The notes under the pieces are model-generated. The model did no database searches and had not been told where the DNA came from. It worked only from the letters and a program-made list of their open reading frames with translations. DNA of 64,000 nucleotides, from the NCBI RefSeq assembly GCF_014905555.1, contig NZ_BNGS01000005.1, positions 1-64,000 of the forward strand, written 5' to 3'. Positions 43,363-52,236 of the stretch are shown here, piece after piece. The first letter of the stretch is position 1. Every line of letters starts with the position of its first letter. The stretch is from Streptomyces sp. Y2F8-2 (lineage in GTDB: Bacteria > Actinomycetota > Actinomycetes > Streptomycetales > Streptomycetaceae). The translations under genes and the position numbers were made by a program.

Positions 43363-45027
43363 CTAGCGGGTCGGTTCCGCCACTCCCGCGTCTTCCGGAC
43401 GGACGACCTGGACGTGGCGGTCGCGGCGGCCGCGTGCCGCCGACGCCGCCGCCCACCCGAGGCCGCCGGCCGCCACAAGCACCAGGAGCATCTCGGGGAG
43501 GGTGCCGAGCCGGGTGGCGGGGGTCGTGTACGAGCGCAGTGGCACCTTCTGGACGAGCGAGTCGGCGACGAACATGCCCGTGCGCTGGGTGATCCTCCCG
43601 TCGGGCATGATGATGGCGCTGACGCCGCTGGTCACCGGGACGGTGACGGTACGGCTGTGCTCCACCGCCCGCACACGGGACATGGCGAGCTGCTGGTAGG
43701 TCATCTCGCTGCGGTCGAAGGTCGCGTTGTTGCTGGGCACCGAGATCAGCTGGGCGCCGTCGGTGACGGTCGAGCGCACCGTCCAGTCGAAGGCCGCCTC
43801 GTAGCAGGTGACCAGCCCCACCTTGGCGCCCGCCATGGTGAACACCCCGGGCTTGTGTCCCCGGCTGAAGTCCTGGCGGACCATCGCCGTCCAGTCGGGG
43901 TTGATGGCGTTCAGCAACGAGCGCAGCGGAAGGTACTCGCCGAACGGCTGCACCTGCCGCTTGTCGTAGGTGTCGACCGGGCCCTTGGCCGGGTCCCACA
44001 GGATCTGCTCGTTGTAGAGCCTGCCGCCCCGCTCGACGACGCCGCCGACCGAGATGGGCACGCCGATCGCCTTGGCGGCGTGGTCGATCACGGCGGCGGC
44101 GTCGGGGTTGGCGAAGGGGTCGACGTCGGAGGAGTTCTCGGGCCACAGCACGAAGTCGGGCCGCGCGACCTTGCCCGCCTTGACCTCGGCGGCCAGACGC
44201 TCGGTCTCCCGCGCGTGGTAGTCGAGGACGGCGCGTCGCTGGGCGTTGAACTCGAGTCCGGAGCGCGGCACGTTGCCCTGGATGACGGCCACGGTCGCGG
44301 TCCCGTCCTCCGCCTTGTCGCTGACCAGGGAGCGCGCGGCGACAGCGCCCGCCACGGGAGCGGCGACGCTGATCAGCGCCGCGACGGCCGCCCCGCGCCG
44401 CAGCGCGTTTCCGGTGCGCCGCCACTCCACGACGAGCCGCGCTGTCTCGTAGAGCCCGAAGCCGCACAGGACGACCGCGAAGCCGAGCACCGGGGTGCCG
44501 CCGACCGCGGCGAGCGGCAGGAAGACACCGTCCGCCTGACCGAAGGCGATCTTCCCCCAGGGGAAGCCGCCGAACGGCACGCGCGCGCGTGCCGCCTCTC
44601 CGGCGATCCACACGCCCGCCGCCCACACCGGCCAGGCGGGCAGCCGGGAGACCAGCGCGATGCCCGCACCGACCAGCGCGATGAAGATCGCCTCCACCGC
44701 GACGAGCGCGAGCCATGGTCCGGAGCCGACCTCGACGCCGGTCCACACGAGCAGCGGCAGCAGAAAGCCGAGGCCGAACAGATAGCCGAGGCCGAGCCCC
44801 GACTTCCAGGTACGGCCGCGCAGGGCCCAGCCGAAGACGGCGAACGCAAAAAGGGCCAGCCACCACAGGGTCCGGGGCGGAAAACTGACGTAGAGCAGCA
44901 CGCCGGACAGCGACGCGGCGGCGGCCGGAACGACACGCCGCACCCGGCGGACGCCGTGGGCGGGTGCTGGTGCGGCCGCGGGTTCGAGCTGTTCCGGCTC
45001 GCCCACGGATGTTGCGGTGACGGTCAC
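43363..45027 (-). CDS. lnt: Apolipoprotein N-acyltransferase (Lnt)
   Basis: 554 residues. An N-terminal membrane region with about six to eight helices precedes a nitrilase domain with the Lnt triad: Glu297 in LWPENSS, Lys356 in YDKRQVQPFGE and Cys408 in VTCYEAAF, spaced as in E. coli Lnt. A final helix and a basic tail follow. It adds the third acyl chain to lipoprotein N-termini in the cytoplasmic membrane. Streptomyces lack an outer membrane but are known to keep Lnt homologues. Parallel to and 9 bases before the NUDIX gene. Confidence 0.93.
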   Translation of the reverse strand: MTVTATSVGEPEQLEPAAAPAPAHGVRRVRRVVPAAAASLSGVLLYVSFPPRTLWWLALFAFAVFGWALRGRTWKSGLGLGYLFGLGFLLPLLVWTGVEVGSGPWLALVAVEAIFIALVGAGIALVSRLPAWPVWAAGVWIAGEAARARVPFGGFPWGKIAFGQADGVFLPLAAVGGTPVLGFAVVLCGFGLYETARLVVEWRRTGNALRRGAAVAALISVAAPVAGAVAARSLVSDKAEDGTATVAVIQGNVPRSGLEFNAQRRAVLDYHARETERLAAEVKAGKVARPDFVLWPENSSDVDPFANPDAAAVIDHAAKAIGVPISVGGVVERGGRLYNEQILWDPAKGPVDTYDKRQVQPFGEYLPLRSLLNAINPDWTAMVRQDFSRGHKPGVFTMAGAKVGLVTCYEAAFDWTVRSTVTDGAQLISVPSNNATFDRSEMTYQQLAMSRVRAVEHSRTVTVPVTSGVSAIIMPDGRITQRTGMFVADSLVQKVPLRSYTTPATRLGTLPEMLLVLVAAGGLGWAAASAARGRRDRHVQVVRPEDAGVAEPTR

Positions 45028-45248
45028 CCGGGGAGTCTACGGCGCGCGACCAGGGCGCGGACAGCGCGGCCCGTGCCTGCACCATGGACGGTCCGCCCCT
45101 TGTGCCCGGACATGGGCCGCCCCCTGCTGCATCGTTTCTGCACAACCCGTCCACAAACCGGCGCATCACCCGATACGGTGTGCCGGAGCTCTGCACCACG
45201 GCCGGACGGGGCGGCCGGGACGGTCGGGTCCGTCACAGGGGGGCGGCG

Positions 45249-46298
45249 GTGGGATCCACGGGGACGGAGTCCGAGGCCAGGGCCGCGGACACGGAGGACG
45301 AGAGACGCAACGCCTCGGACACGGCGGGCGTCCTGGTGCTGGGCGGGTGCGCGGTGTGGTCGCTGATCACGGCCGCCGCACACGGCGGCAGGCCCGAGGG
45401 CGTCCTGCTCGCTGTGCTCGCGGTCGCCGCGGGATACGCGGCCGGACGTATCTTCGGGGCGCTGCTCCCGGTCGCTGCACCCGTCGCGGGCGCCCTGGCC
45501 GGTGTCGGACTCGCCGTGGCCGCCCCGCACGTCGCGGTGGGCCCGCAGTTCGCCGTGCCGCTCGGGCGCACCGGCGGGACCGCCGCGCTGCTGACGCTCT
45601 CCTCCGGGGCGGCGTGCTGCGCCGCGTGGGCCGCCAGGGGCCCCGCGGCACGGCTGGCGCTGCGTCTGTCGGCCGCCGGCATCGCGGTGGTCGCGGCGGC
45701 GATCGGTTCCACGACCGGGCTCGTGGCCTGCACCGGTGTGCTGCTGTGCTCGCTCGCCGCCGACCGGACCCGGCACCGCGCCCCGGCACTCGCCGCTCTC
45801 GGGCTCGTGGCGGCCCTGGTGACCGGTCTGACCTGGGGGATCACGGAAGGCCTCCTCCCCGAAGGACTGAGGTCGTTCCTGACCGACCAGCTCAGCCGGC
45901 ACCGGGTTCTGCTCTGGCACGACGCGCTGGCGCTGGCTCACCGGGACCCCGCGCTGGGCGTGGGGCCCGGCCGCTTCGGCGATCTGAGCGTCACGGCCGC
46001 GCAGTCCCTCCTGCCCGACGGCAAACCGCACTCCGCGCCCTTTCAGCAGGCCGCCGAGGAGGGGCTGCTCGGCGCGGCCCTGCTCGCGGCGGTCTTCTGC
46101 TGGGTGCTGTACGCGCTGTGGCGCACCCGGCGCCCCACCCCGCTCGCCCTCACGGCGGGCGCCGCGCTGACGGCGCTGGCGGTGATCGCGTCGCTCGGCA
46201 ACGCGCTGAGCTTCACGACGGTGACGGCGGGAGCGGGGCTCCTGGCCGGGATCGCGACCGCGCGTCCGCTGGTGGACGAGGAGCCGCCGAACGAATGA
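45249..46298 (+). CDS. O-antigen ligase/polymerase-like membrane protein
   Basis: 349 residues with roughly ten hydrophobic segments. The C-terminal half keeps the ligase pattern: RHRVLLWHDALALAHRDPAL, GVGPGRFGDLS, then HSAPFQQAAEEGLLGAALLA. Such proteins join or polymerise sugar chains on the outer face of the membrane. GTG start after GGGGGGCGGCG; the upstream frame has no coding character. Shorter than typical Wzy/WaaL (about 400+). It diverges from Lnt; both relate to envelope modification. Confidence 0.75.
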   Translation: MGSTGTESEARAADTEDERRNASDTAGVLVLGGCAVWSLITAAAHGGRPEGVLLAVLAVAAGYAAGRIFGALLPVAAPVAGALAGVGLAVAAPHVAVGPQFAVPLGRTGGTAALLTLSSGAACCAAWAARGPAARLALRLSAAGIAVVAAAIGSTTGLVACTGVLLCSLAADRTRHRAPALAALGLVAALVTGLTWGITEGLLPEGLRSFLTDQLSRHRVLLWHDALALAHRDPALGVGPGRFGDLSVTAAQSLLPDGKPHSAPFQQAAEEGLLGAALLAAVFCWVLYALWRTRRPTPLALTAGAALTALAVIASLGNALSFTTVTAGAGLLAGIATARPLVDEEPPNE

Positions 46299-46344
46299 GG
46301 AGGAAGCCGGCCCCTGATACCCCGGCCTCCAGAGAGGTGGCCGA

Positions 46345-46378
46345 GCCAGTGATACGAGTAAAGCCAGTGATACGAGTA
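46345..46378. repeat. Short AT-rich direct repeat between convergent genes
   Basis: gccagtgatacgagta occurs at 46345-46360 and 46363-46378, with two further partial atacgagt/gatcgagt copies to 46396. It lies in the 120-base gap between the ligase-like and DUF3093 stop codons and is much less GC-rich than its flanks. Confidence 0.7.
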
Positions 46379-46418
46379 ATACGAGTGATCGAGTAATAGA
46401 GGAGAAGGAAGAGAGCAG

Positions 46419-46964
46419 TCAGTGGGTGGCGCCGGGAAGCGTCGGATGCAGCCGGGCGCGGATGACCCGTACCGCCGTCTCGGCGTTGTCCACGGTGATC
46501 GTGAAGGTGTGGCCGTCCCACAGGCGCAGGACGAGACCCTCACCACGCCGTACGACGACGGCGGTGCCCTTCTCGGGCCTCCAGCGGTAGCCCCAGCCGC
46601 CCCAATGGCGTGGTGTGACGCGGGGCACGAATTCGGCGCCGGCCACGTGGGCGAGGGGGATGCGGCGGCGCGGCACACCTATGTGGCCGCAGCGCACCTC
46701 AAGGCATTCCTTGTCGACCTTCACGGCGACGTGCACGAACGCAAGCGTGCCGAAGAGGACCAGCAGGCCGGCCGCGATACAGCCCACGACCGACATGACG
46801 AGCGGGGCGATGCCGGACGACCAGGCGGAGTCGACGGCCAGTTCGATGCCGAGCGCCATGCAGGCCGCACCGACGAGCGCCGCCAGCCACTGCGCCCGAT
46901 TCGTCGCCCGCCCTGTCCAGATGTCGGGGTGCGGGGCTTCGTCGCCGTGGGGGTGGTCCCTCAT
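46419..46964 (-). CDS. DUF3093 membrane protein
   Basis: 181 residues. Two membrane helices (about 27-70) precede a soluble beta-rich domain with WGYRWRPEKGTAVVVRRGEG and WDGHTFTITVDNAETAVRVI, the conserved end of DUF3093. Common in actinobacteria, function unknown. ATG giving MRDHPHGDEA is taken; an in-frame start further up adds 22 residues without a ribosome site. Confidence 0.85.
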   Translation of the reverse strand: MRDHPHGDEAPHPDIWTGRATNRAQWLAALVGAACMALGIELAVDSAWSSGIAPLVMSVVGCIAAGLLVLFGTLAFVHVAVKVDKECLEVRCGHIGVPRRRIPLAHVAGAEFVPRVTPRHWGGWGYRWRPEKGTAVVVRRGEGLVLRLWDGHTFTITVDNAETAVRVIRARLHPTLPGATH

Positions 46965-47054
46965 GCCACGAGAGTACCCATGTTCCGTAACGGGGGCACC
47001 GCATCGTGCGGCATCACCGGTTCGGGCCAAGAGCCGGTTCTGCCGCCGCGTCGC

Positions 47055-47840
47055 TCACCGCGCCGGGCTGACCGCCTGCAGGAACCTGCCCTCGGGGTAC
47101 GTCAGCGCCTCGGCCGGCAGTACGCCCTCCCGACCGCTGAGCAGGACCGTCAGACCGCCCTCGGCGGGAACCTCCGGCGCCGGGTCCTCACCGATGCGGC
47201 GCAGCGCCTGCGCGGCCACCGCCCCGGCGCTTCCGTGCAGGATGAGCGGCGCCGCGCCGGGCTTCTGCACGGCTTCGCGGATGCGGTCGGCGACCAGTTC
47301 GTAGTTGGTGCAGCCGAGCACGACAGTCGTGACATCGTCCGGGGTGAGCGCCGCAGCGGCGGCGATCGCGGCCTCCGTCGCGGATTCGTCCGCATGGTGC
47401 ACGGCGTCCGCGAGTCCGGGGCACGGCACCTCGGTCACCGTCACGCCGTCGGCGAACTCCTGGATGAGCCCCCGCTGGTAGGGGCTGCCCGTGGTTGCGG
47501 GCGTGGCCCAGATCGCGACGGGTCCACCCCCTGCGGCGGCCGGCTTGATCGCCGGGACGGTGCCGATGATCGGCAGGTCCGGTTCGAAACGGGCACGCAT
47601 CTCCGGCAGCGAGTGCACGGACGCGGTGTTGCAGGCGACGATCAGGACATCGGGACCATGGGCGGCGGCGGCCTCCGCGACGGCCAGCGCCCGCTCCGTG
47701 ATGTCCTCCGGTGTGCGCGGCCCCCACGGCATCCCGTCGGGGTCCCAGGAGAGGACAAGGTCCGCGTCTGGCCGCAGACGGCGTACCGCGGCGGCGGCCG
47801 GCAGCAGTCCGATTCCGGAGTCCATGAGCGCGATCTTCAC
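47055..47840 (-). CDS. Aspartate/glutamate racemase-family protein (MurI-like)
   Basis: 261 residues. VKIALMDSGIG at the start resembles MurI (FDSGxGG), and both active-site cysteines are present: Cys70 in IVACNTAS and Cys177 in VLGCTNYE. It would interconvert L- and D-glutamate or a related acid. The second Gly of the DSGxGG motif is replaced (DSGIGLLP), which departs from housekeeping MurI, so this may be a paralogue. GTG start, weak ribosome site. Divergent from the HpnB-type gene, 56 bases apart. Confidence 0.82.
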   Translation of the reverse strand: MKIALMDSGIGLLPAAAAVRRLRPDADLVLSWDPDGMPWGPRTPEDITERALAVAEAAAAHGPDVLIVACNTASVHSLPEMRARFEPDLPIIGTVPAIKPAAAGGGPVAIWATPATTGSPYQRGLIQEFADGVTVTEVPCPGLADAVHHADESATEAAIAAAAALTPDDVTTVVLGCTNYELVADRIREAVQKPGAAPLILHGSAGAVAAQALRRIGEDPAPEVPAEGGLTVLLSGREGVLPAEALTYPEGRFLQAVSPAR

Positions 47841-47896
47841 CCGGCAACCATAGACGATGCGCCCAACGGACCCCGTGGTGGGGCAGACTGCCACGG

Positions 47897-49072
47897 GTGA
47901 GTGCCGTTGTGTGGATCGCCGTCGCGTCACTGGCAGCCTGGATGTGGCTGCTGCTCGGCCAGGGCTTCTTCTGGCGTACGGATGTGCGGTTGCCGCCGCG
48001 CCGGGACCCCGAGGAGTGGCCGTCCGTCTGTGTGGTCGTACCGGCGCGGGACGAGGCCGCCGTACTCCCGCACAGTCTCCCCTCGTTGCTCGCGCAGGAC
48101 TATCCCGGGCGCGCCGAGGTCTTCCTGATCGATGACGGCAGTTCCGACGGCACCGGGGAGCTGGCCCGCGAGCTGGCGGAGCGACACGGTGGGCTGCCGC
48201 TCACCGTGGGCTCCCCCGGCGAGCCTCCTCGGGGCTGGACGGGCAAGTTGTGGGCCGTACGCCACGGAATCGCACTGGCACGCGCGCGTGCGCCCGAGTA
48301 TCTGCTTCTGACGGACGCCGACATCGCCCACGCGCCCGACAGCCTGCGGGAGTTGGTGGCGGCCGCGCGCACCGGCGGCTTCGACCTCGTCTCCCAGATG
48401 GCGCGGCTGCGGGTGAAGAGCGTGTGGGAGAGGCTCGTCGTGCCCGCTTTCGTGTACTTCTTCTCGCAGCTGTATCCCTTCCGGTGGATCGCGGTCAAGG
48501 GGTCGCGGACGGCGGCCGCGGCGGGCGGCTGCGTGCTGCTACGGGCCGACGCGGCCGAACGGGCGCGGATTCCGGACGCTGTCCGGCAGGCCGTCATCGA
48601 CGATGTGGCGCTCGCTCGCGCGGTCAAGAGGAGCGGCGGCCACATCTGGCTGGGGCTTGCCGACCGGGTCGACAGCGTGCGCCCGTACCCGCGGCTGCAC
48701 GACCTGTGGCGGATGGTCTCGCGCAGTGCCTACGCCCAGCTCAGGCACAATCCGCTGCTGCTCGTCGGTACGGTGCTCGGACTCACCCTGGTCTACCTGG
48801 TGCCGTCCGTCGCGCTGGTCGCCGGGATCGTCACCAAAGACGTGGCTGCCGTGGTGGTGGGCGGGCTCGCGAAGGCGGTGATGACGGCGACGTACGTGCC
48901 CATGCTGCGCTACTACCGTCAGCCGCTGTGGCTCGCTCCGCTGCTGTCGGTCACCGCTTTCCTGTACCTGCTGATGACGGTCGATTCGGCGGTGCAGCAC
49001 TACCGGGGGCGTGGCGCGGCATGGAAGGGCCGCACGTACACGCGCCCGGACGCGGTGCTGGACGAGCGGTGA
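47897..49072 (+). CDS. hpnB: HpnB-type family-2 glycosyltransferase (hopanoid-associated)
   Basis: 391 residues. An N-terminal membrane helix precedes the GT-2 domain: CVVVPARDEAAVLPHSLPSL, VFLIDDGSSDGTGELAREL, GWTGKLWAVRHG, LLLTDADIAHAPDSL and the acceptor segment YPRLHDLWRMVSRSAYAQLR. Three to four C-terminal helices follow. The RGWTGKLWAV, LTDADIAHAPDSL and AAAAGGCVLL patterns are those of hopene-associated glycosyltransferase HpnB. It should transfer a sugar to a lipid at the membrane. No squalene-hopene cyclase or other hpn gene is in the window, so lipid and sugar remain open. GTG start. Confidence 0.82.
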   Translation: MSAVVWIAVASLAAWMWLLLGQGFFWRTDVRLPPRRDPEEWPSVCVVVPARDEAAVLPHSLPSLLAQDYPGRAEVFLIDDGSSDGTGELARELAERHGGLPLTVGSPGEPPRGWTGKLWAVRHGIALARARAPEYLLLTDADIAHAPDSLRELVAAARTGGFDLVSQMARLRVKSVWERLVVPAFVYFFSQLYPFRWIAVKGSRTAAAAGGCVLLRADAAERARIPDAVRQAVIDDVALARAVKRSGGHIWLGLADRVDSVRPYPRLHDLWRMVSRSAYAQLRHNPLLLVGTVLGLTLVYLVPSVALVAGIVTKDVAAVVVGGLAKAVMTATYVPMLRYYRQPLWLAPLLSVTAFLYLLMTVDSAVQHYRGRGAAWKGRTYTRPDAVLDER

Positions 49073-49114
49073 GCGGTCCGGAGGCGATGGCGATGGCGAT
49101 GGCGCACGATCCGG

Positions 49115-50332
49115 TCACTTCCTGCCCGGTGTCCAGTTCATGCCCCATCCGTAGGCCCGGTCGACGGTGCGCTGCGGGCTGACCCCGCGCTCCGGGACGA
49201 GATAGCGGGCCTCGCGCTGGACGACCAGGTCGCCGCCGGTGTTCGTGATGAGGGCGAGCGCGCACACGGTGGAGGGAACCGTGCACTCGTCCAGGAAGAA
49301 CTCGACGGGGGCGCCGTGCTGCGGCTGGAGCGTGACCGTCGCGTGCAGGTCGGCGAAGGACCGGGCGCCTTCGTAGATGGTCACGAAGACGAGGACGCGC
49401 CGGAAGCGGTCCTTGTGGTCGAGATTGACGGTGAGGTTCTCGCCGGTGTCCAGGGCTCCGGTGCGGTCGTCGCCGTCGAGGTGGATGTACGGCGGCCGGT
49501 GCAGCGAGCCGAAGGCGTTGCCGAGCGCCTGGACGACGCCCTTGCTGCCGTCGGACAGCTCGTACAGGGCGCACAGGTCCAGGTCGAGGTCCGCGTGGCG
49601 GGGCAACGCCCGGCCCTGTTCGCGGCCCCCTCCGGAGTACTGCCCGCGCACCTGCCAGTTGAGGTTGACGCGCATCGCCCCGGAGGTGCCGCCCTGTTTG
49701 GCCAGCGAGACGGTGGGGGCCTGCTTGGTGAGCGTGACCTTGGTGAGGCGTACCGGGGCGGGGGATGCCGCCGGCGCGGCGGGGGGCGGAGGCGGGGGCG
49801 CGGCGTGCTGCGGCTCGTCCACCGTGATCCCGTAGTCCGTGGCCAGGCCCTCGAGTCCGCTGCTGTAGCCCTGGCCGACGGCGCGGAACTTCCAGGCACC
49901 CTGGCGGCGGTAGAACTCCCCCAGCACGAACGCCGTCTCGACGGTGGCGGCGGGGTCGAAGCGCGCGACCTCCGTGCCCTGCCGGGCGTCGAGCACCCGG
50001 ATGTACAGGCCGGGCACCTGGCCGAACGTGCCGCCGTCGGCCGAGGCGGCGAGCACCACCGTCTCGACCTCGGGCTCCATGCGCGTGAGGTCGACGAGGA
50101 GGGTGTCCGTGACCTGGCCGCCCAGGTCCTGCTTGCCCTCGTGGCGCACCGCGCCGGAGGGATGCGCGGGCTGGTTGTAGAAGACGAGGTCTGCGTCCGT
50201 ACGGACCCTGCCGGAGACCAGCAGCAGCGCCGAGGCGTCCGCGTCGGGCACGCCCGGTCCGGAACGCCGGCCCAGTTCGACGCGCAGCGCCGTGGTCGGC
50301 ACCTGAAGGTTGGACCCCTTCGCCATCGACAT
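49115..50332 (-). CDS. TerD-family protein with two TerD domains
   Basis: 405 residues. The N-terminal TerD domain (about 1-185) starts MAKGSNLQVPTTALRVELGR and contains DADASALLLVSGRVRTDADL and LVDLTRMEPEVETVVLAA. A Pro/Ala-rich linker (about 195-215) leads to a second, divergent TerD-like domain with DLDLDLCALYELSDGSKG and LDGDDRTGALDTGENLTVNL, keeping the calcium-site acids. TerD proteins are calcium-binding stress and developmental factors in Streptomyces. ATG giving MSMAKGSN is used; an ATG 12 bases upstream is also possible. Confidence 0.9.
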   Translation of the reverse strand: MSMAKGSNLQVPTTALRVELGRRSGPGVPDADASALLLVSGRVRTDADLVFYNQPAHPSGAVRHEGKQDLGGQVTDTLLVDLTRMEPEVETVVLAASADGGTFGQVPGLYIRVLDARQGTEVARFDPAATVETAFVLGEFYRRQGAWKFRAVGQGYSSGLEGLATDYGITVDEPQHAAPPPPPPAAPAASPAPVRLTKVTLTKQAPTVSLAKQGGTSGAMRVNLNWQVRGQYSGGGREQGRALPRHADLDLDLCALYELSDGSKGVVQALGNAFGSLHRPPYIHLDGDDRTGALDTGENLTVNLDHKDRFRRVLVFVTIYEGARSFADLHATVTLQPQHGAPVEFFLDECTVPSTVCALALITNTGGDLVVQREARYLVPERGVSPQRTVDRAYGWGMNWTPGRK

Positions 50333-50626
50333 GTCCGCCCCCATCCACCTTTCGCCACGCCGGGACCGGGCCCGGGCAGCGCCTCGCATCCTTGGGGCCC
50401 AAACCTATTCCTCCCGGGGCCCGCACTCCCACGACCCGCCCCGCAAGACCGCTGCTCAACCGCCGGTAACCCACCCGGAACTCGGCCTTTACAGGATCCG
50501 GGCCCCGTTTGCCGCCCTTTTTTGCCAAGTTCGCTCGCATTGAGGATCCCGCGTCACCCACGGCACGGAAAACAACCCTCTTATCGGTCTCCCCAACCAG
50601 CACATCGTGGGCTTAACTTATGTCCC

Positions 50627-51079
50627 ATGACCTCCCCCCGCTCCACCTATGGCGGCGGTTACTACTCCGCGTCGCCCTTCCCGGACACTCCGATCTACGA
50701 CAAGCTCGTCGCCGAGCGGGGCACCCCGCAGATCGCTCCGATCCGGGTCCCCTCCGCGTACGAGACGCCGGGCAGTAGCCTGCCCGCACTGCCGTCGGCG
50801 CTGCCCGCGCTGCCGTCCGGGCCCTCCCATCAGGCCCCGGCGTACGGCTACCCCCACCCCCAGACACCACAGCCCGCACCGCTGCAGCAGGCCCCGACCG
50901 CGTACATCCCGCAGCAGGCGGGGCCGCGCGGCTACCCGGCCCCGCAGCAGATGCAGCAGATGCAGCAGCCGCGCCCAATGGCCTCGGGCTACGAGTCGAT
51001 GCGCCCCGCGGCGCAGCGGCCGGCCCCGACGCCCTACCAGGACCCGTACAACAACGGGCAGCAGTACCGCGGATACTGA
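50627..51079 (+). CDS. DUF6643 proline/glutamine-rich protein
   Basis: 150 residues. A conserved head, MTSPRSTYGGGYYSASPFPD followed by TPIYDKLVAERGTPQIAPIR, is followed by a disordered region of Pro, Gln, Ala and Tyr (QQMQQMQQPR, PAPTPYQDPYNNGQQYRGY). The head is the DUF6643 signature of Streptomyces. Likely a disordered cytosolic protein of unknown role. The short untranslated leader after TTAACTTATGTCCC has no good ribosome site. Divergent from the TerD gene. Confidence 0.8.
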   Translation: MTSPRSTYGGGYYSASPFPDTPIYDKLVAERGTPQIAPIRVPSAYETPGSSLPALPSALPALPSGPSHQAPAYGYPHPQTPQPAPLQQAPTAYIPQQAGPRGYPAPQQMQQMQQPRPMASGYESMRPAAQRPAPTPYQDPYNNGQQYRGY

Positions 51080-51125
51080 TCCGCGAACCGCGTGAGGCCG
51101 TCGATGCCGGTGGCACGATGGCCTC

Positions 51126-51953
51126 ATGCCGAATTCAGCGCTGCACTCGATTCACGTCCACCCGGTCAAGGCACTGCGGGGCCAGGCGCCCCACGAGGCC
51201 GTGGTGGAGCCATGGGGGCTGGCCGGGGACCGGCGCTGGGCACTGCTCGACGGCACCGGCAAGGTCGTCACCCAGCGCGAGCACCCGACTCTGGCGTTGG
51301 CGGCCGCCGAGCCGCTGCCCGGCGGTGGTGTCCGGGTGTCCGCGGAAGCTCTTGAGCCGCTGACCGTCCCCGTGCCCGATCCCGTCGGTACGACGGCCGC
51401 GAAGTGGGCGGGAGAGAAGATCGAGACGGTTCCCGCAGGCCCCGAGGCGAGCGAGTGGTTCAGCGCCTTCCTCGGTGAGCATGTGACCCTCGTCCACCTC
51501 GACGATCCGGCCACCCGCCGCCCGATCGACGACCCGCCGTACGGGCGCCCGGGCGAGACCGTGAGCCTGGCGGACGCCTACCCGCTGCTGCTCACCTCGG
51601 TCGCCTCCCTGGATGCCCTCAACTCCCTGATCGCACAGGGTGATCACGTCGACGAGGGCCCGCTGCCCATGAACCGGTTCCGGCCGAACCTCGTCGTCAC
51701 CGGAACCGAGCCCTGGGCCGAGGACGGCTGGAAGCGGATCTCCATCGGCGAGGTCACGTTCCGGGTCGCCAAGATGTGCGGGCGCTGTGTCGTGACCACC
51801 ACGGACCAGAGCACCGCCGAGCGCGGCAAGGAGCCGCTGCGCACGCTCGCCCGCCACCGGCGCTTCGGCGGCCGACTCGCCTTCGGGCAGAACCTCGTAC
51901 CGGAGACGACCGGCCTGGTCCGCGTCGGCGACCCGGTCGCGATCCTCGAATAG
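51126..51953 (+). CDS. MOSC domain protein (YcbX/mARC-like)
   Basis: 275 residues. MOSC-N beta-barrel first (LHSIHVHPVKALRGQAPHEA, WGLAGDRRWALLDGTGKVVT), then the MOSC domain with MNRFRPNLVVTGTEPWAEDG and the molybdenum-ligand cysteine region KMCGRCVVTTTDQ. Members carry molybdenum cofactor and reduce N-hydroxylated compounds or deliver sulfur. Stand-alone; no ferredoxin domain is fused. Confidence 0.9.
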   Translation: MPNSALHSIHVHPVKALRGQAPHEAVVEPWGLAGDRRWALLDGTGKVVTQREHPTLALAAAEPLPGGGVRVSAEALEPLTVPVPDPVGTTAAKWAGEKIETVPAGPEASEWFSAFLGEHVTLVHLDDPATRRPIDDPPYGRPGETVSLADAYPLLLTSVASLDALNSLIAQGDHVDEGPLPMNRFRPNLVVTGTEPWAEDGWKRISIGEVTFRVAKMCGRCVVTTTDQSTAERGKEPLRTLARHRRFGGRLAFGQNLVPETTGLVRVGDPVAILE

Positions 51954-52140
51954 GTCCCGGCCGGCCGCGCCGGCCGTTTCCCCCCGACCGGGCCGAGCCG
52001 TTTCCGGCTGCCCACGCCACAGTGCGGAACAGGATGCTCCCAATCCGGAGCGAGTAAGGCCTCGATGCCACGCACGGGCGGGAACCGGGACGAGGGCCGC
52101 GGTCGTTGAGTCCGCATGAGAAGTTCGTGAGAGGCGTGCG

Positions 52141-52179
52141 GGGCGGGAGAGAGGTGATTTCCCTCTCTCTTACCCGCCC
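52141..52179 (+). terminator. Strong hairpin in the gap after the MOSC gene
   Basis: gggcgggagagagg (52141-52154) pairs with cctctctc (52162-52169) and, after a TTA bulge, cccgccc (52173-52179). The loop is TGATTTC. 188 bases after the MOSC stop and 58 before the next start, so it could terminate the former or act as a leader structure for the latter. Confidence 0.5.
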
Positions 52180-52236
52180 TCGCGAGTGAACGGCCGGGTG
52201 CGGGGGTTATCACGGACGCGGAAGGGGGTGCGGGAC

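Noticed and set aside
49082..49105. GGCGAT hexamer repeats between convergent genes
   Set aside because: Only three to four units; common simple sequence in this composition, no sign of function.
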